Assembly: GCA_039587535.1 (NCBI GenBank)
Contig: JBDHIF010000067.1
Span: 1 to 7,154, forward strand
Origin: JAWLHJ01 sp039587535
Lineage (GTDB): Bacteria; Gemmatimonadota; Gemmatimonadetes; Longimicrobiales; Gaopeijiaceae
DNA: 7,154 nt
Direction of reading: 5' to 3'
This document shows, piece after piece, positions 1-5,313 of the stretch. The number at the start of each line of letters is the position of its first letter. The first letter of the stretch is position 1. The translations under genes were made by a program, and so were the position numbers. Under the pieces are notes generated by a model, which saw nothing but the letters and a program-made list of their open reading frames with translations, searched no databases and had not been told where the DNA came from.

Positions 1-890
1 CCCACCGGGAGCACGGGAATCGTGTGGAGCCCCACCTCGTCCGGATCCAGTCGCTCGACCTGTTCCGGCCCATCCAGCGGTAGCGCCGGCTCGAAGGGCG
101 TGAGCGGATCGCCCGTCCACGGCAGAGTGAGCACCGAGCCGCGCTGGATGATCTCCCCGTTGAGCATGGGCCCTTCCGGATACGGATCCACATGCTCGGC
201 CGGCTTATCGTTGAACATGATGACTCCAGCCGCCCCACGCTCTTCGGAGAAGAGCACCTTGTAACCGCGGAAGTTTCCACCATAACGTGCCAGGACGACC
301 TTCCCACGCAGGTCGATCCCGAGTGAATCTAATGCTCTGAAATCTTCTCTACGTCCATAGTTAGCATAAACGACCTCACCCGTTACATCACCACTACCCG
401 AGAAGGCGTTCCAGCCGTTCAGCAGGTCGGGATGCCCACTGAAGCGGTCCTCGTCGAGCTGGGGCTCCCGGTTCGACAAACGCATGGATACCGGGCTTGC
501 GATGTGGACTTCCACATCATCGGTGAGCTGTGGGAGGTACACGTCATAGGGGTGCTTTCGCACCGTCAGCCCGGCCGCCCTCATCGCCCGCACCAGATAG
601 TTGCCGACCTCCACCTGCTGGGCGGACCCCGTGGGGTGGGGCGCTGACGTGATGATGCGCAGGTGCTCCCGGAATGCATCGGAAGACGGCAGATCCAGGA
701 AGCGCTCCTCACAGTACTGTTGGCGTGCCGCAAGCTGCGCGGAGAACCCCACGGGCGCGTCCACTTCAAAGCGGACCTGGGCGTGCAAAGCAGCCCCGGT
801 CCGGGTGAGCGGCCCGCTCACCGGCGCGAGCATGGCAACAAGGGCACACATCAACGTGATCCTGGCTGCCGGGAGGTCAGAGGCTGTCAT
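1..890 (-). CDS. Secreted PA-domain/M28 metallopeptidase (glutamate carboxypeptidase II-like), 3' end cut off by window
   Basis: Open frame from an ATG at 890 to the left edge, giving 296 codons without a stop. Residues 10-37 form a signal peptide: Arg10, a hydrophobic stretch, then ALHA before Q38, so export is likely. Residues 85-89 (PHPTG) match the start of the mature fold in GCPII/NAALADase-like enzymes. Residues ~160-292 are a protease-associated (PA) domain: GEVVYANYGRREDF (171-184), GKVVLARYGGNFRGYKV (196-212), GAAGVIMFND (219-228) and WTGDPLTPFEPA (258-269) all match that family closely. The zinc-binding M28 catalytic domain should follow but lies outside the window, so activity cannot be judged. 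Known members hydrolyse C-terminal acidic or other residues from peptides; the substrate here is unknown. No strong Shine-Dalgarno precedes the ATG, and Met14 (codon at 851-849) is a possible alternative start. Residues ~173-189 use unusually AT-rich codons. The gene lies 107 bases downstream of the phosphatidyltransferase gene on the same strand. Confidence 0.88.
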   Translation of the reverse strand, partial: MTASDLPAARITLMCALVAMLAPVSGPLTRTGAALHAQVRFEVDAPVGFSAQLAARQQYCEERFLDLPSSDAFREHLRIITSAPHPTGSAQQVEVGNYLVRAMRAAGLTVRKHPYDVYLPQLTDDVEVHIASPVSMRLSNREPQLDEDRFSGHPDLLNGWNAFSGSGDVTGEVVYANYGRREDFRALDSLGIDLRGKVVLARYGGNFRGYKVLFSEERGAAGVIMFNDKPAEHVDPYPEGPMLNGEIIQRGSVLTLPWTGDPLTPFEPALPLDGPEQVERLDPDEVGLHTIPVLPV

Positions 891-967
891 GGCTTGTCTT
901 GGATGGGACCGGGGGACGAAGTCAGGGACGCTCGACGGTAGATGCGCCCATTCCGGGAGGCAAGCGC

Positions 968-983
968 GCCCGCCGACGCGGGC
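968..983 (-). other. GC-rich hairpin after the phosphatidyltransferase gene
   Basis: A perfect 6-bp stem (GCCCGC/GCGGGC) closes a 4-base loop, starting 14 bases past the stop codon of the minus-strand CDP-alcohol phosphatidyltransferase gene. No T-run follows on the minus strand, so it is not a convincing intrinsic terminator. It could attenuate or stabilise the transcript end between this gene and the downstream peptidase gene, or be chance in GC-rich DNA. Confidence 0.25.
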
Positions 984-997
984 TTGGCGCCGCCGGC

Positions 998-1561
998 TCA
1001 CGATCTGTCCACCGACCGGGCACGATCCATAAGAAAGACCGACGGCACGTCCGTGGCTGGTCCGCTCAACCGCATAGTGATGGCCACAGCCTCCAGATTC
1101 CCCAACGTGACGGCTGCTGCGGCGACCCGAACCGGCCAGGCTACGTCGAACAGAAGAACTGCGAACACGGCCGCCAGGGTGAGCGGACCCGATACCTTCG
1201 CTGACCATTGGTGGTACCAGGGAGGCGCGCCGAGGCGGGCTACAGCGAGGGAGACGGATAGTCCGTAACTCAGCAGAGCCGCGGCGATCCAGCGCCACTC
1301 CCCGAGAAGCATCCCCCCCTCCAACACGGCGAGCGCGCCCAGCGCGCTGGCGAACATGGACGCGTCGGCGAGGGAGTCCAACCGGGCGCCCTCCGACGAC
1401 TGGCTCCCGGATCTCCGGGCAAGGGGCCCATCGATCCAATCGGTGATTTGCAGCAGGAGAAGCGTGACCAGCACAGCGTCGGATCGCCCCGACAACGCCA
1501 CGAGAATCAGGCCGGGCGCAAAGGCGAGTCGAAGCGTCGTGAGAAGGTTGGGCAGCGTCAC
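998..1561 (-). CDS. CDP-alcohol phosphatidyltransferase family membrane protein (PgsA-like)
   Basis: 187-residue integral membrane protein with the complete family signature D-x2-D-G-x2-A-R-x8-G-x3-D-x3-D: Asp41, Asp44, Gly45, Ala48, Arg49, Gly58, Asp62 and Asp66. These residues bind the divalent metal and CDP-alcohol. Members transfer a phospho-alcohol group between CDP and an acceptor alcohol in phospholipid synthesis at the inner membrane. The N-terminus (PNLLTTLRLAFAPGLI, 4-19) resembles phosphatidylglycerophosphate synthase, and length is near that of PgsA. The C-terminal part (leucine/alanine membrane segments at ~72-86, ~92-108, ~126-153, then a polar tail with DVPS at 171-174) looks more like uncharacterised family members, so I do not assign the substrate or call it pgsA. 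Start is GTG at 1561, preceded by GGGAGA with GGAG 5 bases from the codon. It follows ispG by 63 bases on the same strand, so co-transcription is likely. Confidence 0.88.
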   Translation of the reverse strand: MTLPNLLTTLRLAFAPGLILVALSGRSDAVLVTLLLLQITDWIDGPLARRSGSQSSEGARLDSLADASMFASALGALAVLEGGMLLGEWRWIAAALLSYGLSVSLAVARLGAPPWYHQWSAKVSGPLTLAAVFAVLLFDVAWPVRVAAAAVTLGNLEAVAITMRLSGPATDVPSVFLMDRARSVDRS

Positions 1562-1624
1562 GCGCTCTCCCGTCGCGGGCGCGAGGGCGAGCCAGCCGGA
1601 CGGGTGCTCATCAAAGCCGGATGC

Positions 1625-2857
1625 TCAAGCGGGTTGCGTAATCTCCACGCCGTAGCGGCGGGCGACGTAGTCCTCGAGAATCGACTTGAACTCTTCGACG
1701 AGTCCCTCGCCCTTCAACGTCACTGAGTGCTCGCCGTCCACGTAGACGGGCGCCTTCGGTTCCTCGAAGGTACCCGGAAGGCTGATCCCGATGTTGGCGT
1801 GCTTGGACTCTCCGGGGCCGTTCACCACACACCCCATCACGGCCACCTCCATCTCCTCCACGCCCGGATACTTCGTCCGCCACTCCGGCATGCGGTCGCG
1901 GATGAAGCCGGTGATGTCCTCCGCCATTTCCTGAAAGAAGGTGCTCGTGGTTCGGCCGCAGCCCGGGCACGAAGTCACCTGGGGCTCGAAGTGTCGAATG
2001 CCCAGCGACTGGAGGATCTGTTGCGCCACCCGGACCTCCTCGGCGCGGTCTCCACCGGGCCGAGGCGTAAGCGACACCCGAATCGTGTCGCCGATTCCGT
2101 CGAGGAGAAGCGGTGCCAGCGCGGCCGTAGTAGCCACGATGCCCTTCGCGCCGAGGCCGGCTTCGGTAAGCCCGAGATGGAGCGGGTAGTCACACCGCGG
2201 CGCCAGCATTCGGTAGACGCTGAGCAGATCCGGAACGGAAGACACCTTGGCCGAGATGACGATGCGGTCGTGCCCCAACCCCGATTCCTCAGCCAGAGCC
2301 GCCGAGCGCAGGGCGCTCTCGATCATGGCCTCGAGGAGAACGACCTGCGCGTCCTTCGGCTGAGCCTGCCTGGCGTTTTCATCCATGAGCTCCGTGAGGA
2401 GCCTCTGGTCCAGCGACCCCCAATTCACGCCGATGCGCACAGGCTTGTCGTGCTCCACGGCCACGTCGATGATCTGCTGGAAATTCGCGTCTCGGTGCTT
2501 GGTGCCGACGTTGCCCGGGTTGATTCGGAGCTTCGCCAGAGCGCGCGCCGCCTCGGGATACTTCTTGAGTAGCAGATGACCGTTGTAGTGGAAATCACCG
2601 ACGATCGGCGTGGTGTACCCACCGTCGCGCAAGCGCCGCACGATGTCTGGGAGTGCCTTCGCTGCCTCGTCGTGGTTCACGGTGACGCGTACGATCTCAC
2701 TCCCCGCGTCGGCCAGCAGCTTCACCTGCTCCACAGTGGAAGCCACGTCCGCCGTGTCGGTGTTGGTCATGGACTGAACCACGATGGGCGCATCGCCACC
2801 CACCGTGACACCGCCCACGTCCACGGGAACCGTCGTCCTTCGCTTGACCGCGATCAC
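1625..2857 (-). CDS. ispG: 4-hydroxy-3-methylbut-2-en-1-yl diphosphate synthase (IspG/GcpE)
   Basis: 410 residues from the chosen GTG. IspG catalyses the penultimate step of the MEP isoprenoid pathway, reductively opening the cyclic diphosphate MEcPP to HMBPP in the cytoplasm. It uses a 4Fe-4S cluster and an electron donor (ferredoxin or flavodoxin). The TIM-barrel half carries the family landmarks APIVVQSMTNTDT (23-35), GDFHYNG (87-93), LRINPGN (110-116) and RIGVNWGSL (141-149). The C-terminal half holds the cluster ligands: CPGC (Cys297, Cys300), Cys343 in MGCVVNGPGES, and the fourth ligand Glu350. All are present, so it should be functional. Length is above E. coli IspG (372) and near the longer Thermus-type enzymes. 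The frame stays open upstream to a TTG at 2920 (431 residues). I prefer the GTG at 2857 because GAGG lies 5 bases before it, the protein then begins just ahead of the conserved KRRTTVPVDVGG, and the TTG falls inside a putative -35 box. It is the first gene of the minus-strand group and divergent from the CDGSH gene. Confidence 0.97.
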   Translation of the reverse strand: MIAVKRRTTVPVDVGGVTVGGDAPIVVQSMTNTDTADVASTVEQVKLLADAGSEIVRVTVNHDEAAKALPDIVRRLRDGGYTTPIVGDFHYNGHLLLKKYPEAARALAKLRINPGNVGTKHRDANFQQIIDVAVEHDKPVRIGVNWGSLDQRLLTELMDENARQAQPKDAQVVLLEAMIESALRSAALAEESGLGHDRIVISAKVSSVPDLLSVYRMLAPRCDYPLHLGLTEAGLGAKGIVATTAALAPLLLDGIGDTIRVSLTPRPGGDRAEEVRVAQQILQSLGIRHFEPQVTSCPGCGRTTSTFFQEMAEDITGFIRDRMPEWRTKYPGVEEMEVAVMGCVVNGPGESKHANIGISLPGTFEEPKAPVYVDGEHSVTLKGEGLVEEFKSILEDYVARRYGVEITQPA

Positions 2858-2862
2858 ACTCG

Positions 2863-2866
2863 CCTC
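2863..2866 (-). promoter_or_regulatory. Ribosome binding site deciding the ispG start
   Basis: GAGG on the minus strand, separated by 5 bases (CGAGT) from the GTG at 2857. This spacing supports the 410-residue form of IspG over the 21-residue longer TTG form. Confidence 0.6.
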
Positions 2867-2891
2867 ATTCGGTGGATAGGAGGATCCTCGG

Positions 2892-2920
2892 AATCTACCC
2901 GGGACGGGGAGTGGGTCCAA
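2892..2920 (-). promoter_or_regulatory. Candidate sigma70-like promoter for ispG operon
   Basis: On the minus strand, TTGGAC (2920-2915) and TAGATT (2897-2892) are separated by exactly 17 bases. The -10 box matches 4 of 6 consensus positions and the -35 box about 3 of 6. Transcription would start near 2885, leaving a short leader of roughly 28 bases that contains the GAGG ribosome binding site before the GTG at 2857. A weaker alternative lies further upstream (TTGGAG at 2998-2993, 18 bases, TACCAT at 2974-2969). Assignment is by eye and the consensus used by this lineage is not known. Confidence 0.35.
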
Positions 2921-3002
2921 GCCGATCAGCGGCTCAGCACGACTTGTGCGTCGGGCCCGTGGCTGGCGATGGTATGGGGTCCTTCACAACAACTCCAAGG
3001 CT

Positions 3003-3007
3003 AAGGA
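3003..3007 (+). promoter_or_regulatory. Ribosome binding site deciding the CDGSH gene start
   Basis: AAGGA, 7 bases before the GTG at 3015. It selects this start over an in-frame GTG at 2946, which would add 23 residues (rich in Arg, Trp and Asn) that do not resemble the family. Confidence 0.6.
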
Positions 3008-3014
3008 TCACGAC

Positions 3015-3233
3015 GTGACCGAACCGGCCATCAAGATCACCGTCTCCGCCACTGGCTCTCTGCGCGTGGAGGGCGACGTGCCCCTATACGACTCCGAGGG
3101 TCAGCGAATTCCAACCCGGGAGGGTCGGCCATATTTCCTGTGTCGCTGCGGCGACTCGAGTCGGAAGCCCTTCTGCGACGGCTCGCACAAGACATGTGAC
3201 TGGGATCCGTCGCTGGCACCCACCGACGGCTGA
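3015..3233 (+). CDS. CDGSH iron-sulfur domain protein
   Basis: 72-residue protein from the GTG at 3015. It contains a perfect CDGSH signature C-x-C-x2-S-x3-P-x-C-D-G-S-H: Cys43, Cys45, Ser48, Pro52, Cys54 and His58, the 3Cys-1His ligand set of a redox-active, labile 2Fe-2S cluster. Before it, residues 6-28 (IKITVSATGSLRVEGDVPLYDSE) form the beta-rich lead-in seen in short soluble bacterial members. No signal peptide or membrane segment is visible, so it is probably cytoplasmic. Bacterial family members are small Fe-S proteins implicated in electron or cluster transfer, and the specific role here is unknown. It is divergent from ispG, another Fe-S protein, across 157 bases, and lies 49 bases upstream of the ABC exporter genes on the same strand. 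It could be co-transcribed with them, though nothing about its function requires that. Identity is very secure; the start rests on the AAGGA site. Confidence 0.93.
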   Translation: MTEPAIKITVSATGSLRVEGDVPLYDSEGQRIPTREGRPYFLCRCGDSSRKPFCDGSHKTCDWDPSLAPTDG

Positions 3234-3238
3234 GCTAC

Positions 3239-3251
3239 CGGGCGGGGCCCG
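3239..3251 (+). terminator. Weak hairpin between CDGSH gene and ABC operon
   Basis: A 5-bp GC stem (CGGGC/GCCCG) with a 3-base loop lies 6 bases past the CDGSH stop and is followed by TTCTCT. It is too short and its T-run too poor for a confident intrinsic terminator. At most it may partly separate the CDGSH gene from the exporter operon. Confidence 0.22.
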
Positions 3252-3282
3252 TTCTCTGCGCTGCCGGACATAGGAGCCTCAA

Positions 3283-4548
3283 GTGATTTCGTGGCGGGAC
3301 GTGCGCGTGCTCTGGGGCCGGGAGGTGCGAGGTGCGCTCCGGGAGAGGGCCGTATTGCTGAACGGCGTCCTACTCCCGCTGATCCTCTACCCTCTGCTCC
3401 TCTGGGTCGCGATCAGCGCGCTCGGGTTCGTGAGCGGGAGATCGGAACGAACACCCTCCCGAGTGGAGGTCTCGGGCGCTGAGCAGGCGTACGCGGAGAT
3501 CGTAGCGGCCCTCGAGTCGGCACCGGACAGCTCCGTTCGCCTCGTGCAGCGGCGGGCCGGTCTCCCCGTGGCTGTGAGCGGTGTGACCGCGGGGGACACC
3601 GACGTGGTGGTCGAGGTCGGGGCACCGGACCCCGCACTTCCGGCCGGCCTCGAGGTCCTGGTGCACTACGACCGATCACGGACCGCGAGTCGACAGGCCC
3701 TCGGACGAGTGGAAGCTGCGCTGCACGAGCTCCGGGACCAGCGACTGGAGGAGGCTGCGGCGGACCTGGGCCTTCCCGGCACGATCGTCCGGCCAGTCCG
3801 CGTGGAGATGGTGAACGTCTCGTCGGACCAAGCCGTGGGGGCCACGGTCCTCGGACTGATGATCCCGCTCTTCCTCGTGATCTCCGTGGCCCTGGGCTGT
3901 CTCGTGCCGGCCGTGGACACCACCGCCGGTGAGCATGAACGCGGCACCTGGGAGACGCTCATGACCACCCCGGCCAGCCGCGCGAGCGTCGTGACGGCCA
4001 AGTACCTCTACGTGGCGGTGTTCGGCGCCGTGGCCGGCATGCTCAACGTGTTGGCGCTGTCGCTATCGCTCGGACCCATGATGGCGCCGCTACAGGGAAT
4101 AGACGAGACCGGCGTGGGCCTGGTGGTGCGCTTGGCTCCCGCCACGCTGGCGATCATGGCGGCCGGAGCCGTCATCCTAGCCCTCTTCTTCGCGGCCGCC
4201 ATGATGCCCCTGGCGGCTTTCGCCCGCACCTTCAAAGACGGTCAGGCCCTCGTGACACCCGTGTTCTACCTCGCTTTGCTCCCCTTGCTCCTGGGTCAAC
4301 AAACGGACCGTACCCTGACACCGGCTCTGGCGACCATTCCAGTCGCGAACGTTGCGATGGCCGTTCGCGACGCCATCCAGGGGATCTTCGTGTGGCCGCT
4401 CTTGGCGTTCACGGCCATGGTCAATCTGGTCCTCGTCGTCGGCTTTCTGAGCTTCGCAGTCTGGATGCTCGATTTCGAGGACCTCACGCTGGGAACCCGC
4501 ACCGGAACCCCTTGGCGCATGCTCCGGGATCGCTGGAGCACCCGATGA
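3283..4548 (+). CDS. ABC-2 family exporter permease (NatB-like)
   Basis: 421-residue integral membrane subunit of an ABC exporter. Start is GTG at 3283, with AGGAG ending 6 bases before it. Layout: cytoplasmic N-terminus WRDVRVLWGREVRGALRERA (4-23), first membrane span ~24-50, a ~135-residue extracytoplasmic domain (~51-187), then five probable spans near 189-210, 241-263, 284-312, 323-338 and 371-393, and a short basic tail. The ABC-2/NatB hallmark follows the second span: Asp212, then GEHERGTWETLMTTP (216-230) and Lys240. FKDGQ (317-321) and IPVANVAMAVRDAI (352-365) are further landmarks of the Na+-efflux-like (NatB/YhaP) ABC-2 group. Family members export ions, lipids or peptides, and the substrate here cannot be inferred. 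The stop overlaps the start of the ATPase gene (ATGA), so the two should be translationally coupled and form one complex. The second permease module encoded further downstream is a recognisable paralogue. Confidence 0.92.
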   Translation: MISWRDVRVLWGREVRGALRERAVLLNGVLLPLILYPLLLWVAISALGFVSGRSERTPSRVEVSGAEQAYAEIVAALESAPDSSVRLVQRRAGLPVAVSGVTAGDTDVVVEVGAPDPALPAGLEVLVHYDRSRTASRQALGRVEAALHELRDQRLEEAAADLGLPGTIVRPVRVEMVNVSSDQAVGATVLGLMIPLFLVISVALGCLVPAVDTTAGEHERGTWETLMTTPASRASVVTAKYLYVAVFGAVAGMLNVLALSLSLGPMMAPLQGIDETGVGLVVRLAPATLAIMAAGAVILALFFAAAMMPLAAFARTFKDGQALVTPVFYLALLPLLLGQQTDRTLTPALATIPVANVAMAVRDAIQGIFVWPLLAFTAMVNLVLVVGFLSFAVWMLDFEDLTLGTRTGTPWRMLRDRWSTR

Positions 4549-5309
4549 CGCGGGGCACGGGAGACGGTCGGGTCGTGGTTCGGGGCCTGAGGAAATCGTT
4601 CTGGGATCACGGCCGTGGCGAGGTGCGGGCCGTGGACGGACTGAGCTTCAGCTGTGAGCCCGGAGAGGTGTTCGGCCTCCTCGGCACCAACGGCGCAGGA
4701 AAGACGACGACGCTCAGGGTTCTGGCCACGATCCTCAAGCCTACGGGAGGCAGCGCGACCGTGGATGGCATCGACGTGGTCGCCGCGCCAGAAGATGTCC
4801 GGGGGCGCATCGGATTCCACTCCGCCTCCACAGCGCTCTATCCCCGACTCACGGCCCGGGAGACCCTCGAGTTCTTCGCCCGGGTGAACCGATACCCCCC
4901 GGAGCGGGTGACGGAGCGCGTGGAGCTCTTGCTGGATCGGTTCGGGATCCGGAGCTACGCGGACGCCCGGGTCGACACGCTCTCCAGCGGCATGAAGCAG
5001 AAGGTCTCACTCGCCCGAACCATCGCCCACGACCCGCCGGTCCTCATCTTCGACGAGCCCTCCGTCGGCCTCGATGTGATGAACGCGCTGGAGCTTCGGC
5101 GCATCGTCCGGGATCTCCGCGACCAGGGCAAGACCATCCTCTTCTCCACACACGTGATGCCTGAGGCCGAGCGCGTGTGCGATCGCATCGCGATCATCCA
5201 TGGTGGTCGCATCCTCTCCGTAGGTACCCTGGAGGAGCACCGAGCGCGCACTGGGCTTCATTACCTGGAGGACATCTTCGTGGCTGCCCTGGGTGACGCG
5301 GGGATGTGA
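4545..5309 (+). CDS. ABC transporter ATP-binding protein (NatA-like)
   Basis: 254 residues. The ATG at 4545 overlaps the permease stop by four bases and has GGAG 6 bases upstream; longer in-frame starts inside the permease gene are unlikely. It hydrolyses ATP to drive the two membrane subunits encoded on either side. Motifs in order: Walker A GTNGAGKT (47-54, Lys53), region normally holding the Q-loop (88-100, RIGFHSASTALYP), ABC signature LSSGMKQ (146-152), Walker B VLIFDEP (166-172, catalytic Glu171), D-loop GLD (175-177) and H-loop His203. All catalytic residues are present, but the usual Q-loop glutamine is replaced by FHSAST. The sequence after it (LYPRLTARETLEFF, 98-111) is typical of NatA-type ATPases, several of which also lack a canonical Gln here. 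It is a single nucleotide-binding domain, so a homodimer would serve the two unlike permeases. The downstream gene begins 4 bases after the stop. Confidence 0.95.
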   Translation: MTRGTGDGRVVVRGLRKSFWDHGRGEVRAVDGLSFSCEPGEVFGLLGTNGAGKTTTLRVLATILKPTGGSATVDGIDVVAAPEDVRGRIGFHSASTALYPRLTARETLEFFARVNRYPPERVTERVELLLDRFGIRSYADARVDTLSSGMKQKVSLARTIAHDPPVLIFDEPSVGLDVMNALELRRIVRDLRDQGKTILFSTHVMPEAERVCDRIAIIHGGRILSVGTLEEHRARTGLHYLEDIFVAALGDAGM

Positions 5310-5313
5310 CCGG

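Noticed and set aside
935..963. TTGCCT-17-TACCGT as a promoter for the M28 peptidase gene
   Set aside because: The spacing is right, but each box matches only about half the consensus, which is common by chance. Kept as a possibility only.
1562..1624. CCGG-flanked imperfect palindrome between ispG and the phosphatidyltransferase gene
   Set aside because: Only four bases pair at the ends with a long unpaired interior. It is not a credible terminator or operator.
1727..2572. 281-codon open frame on the plus strand
   Set aside because: It lies wholly antisense to ispG, whose protein is conserved along its length. The translation is Arg/His-rich with no recognisable domain, as expected of a shadow frame in GC-rich DNA.
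2858..2920. 21-residue N-terminal extension of IspG from a TTG at 2920
   Set aside because: The extra residues are not family-like, the TTG has no good ribosome binding site, and the region contains a plausible promoter. The GTG at 2857 has a well-spaced GAGG.
2944..2978. TTGTGC ... TATGGG as a plus-strand promoter for the CDGSH gene
   Set aside because: The 23-base spacer is too long, and no better -35 box sits at the correct distance.
2946..3014. Longer start for the CDGSH protein at a GTG at 2946
   Set aside because: The 23 added residues are Arg/Trp/Asn-rich and unlike the family, whereas the GTG at 3015 has AAGGA at the right distance.
4392..4544. 51-residue N-terminal extension of the ABC ATPase
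   Set aside because: It would overlap the permease gene by about 150 bases and has no homology. The ATG at 4545 gives a standard ATGA overlap with a GGAG site.
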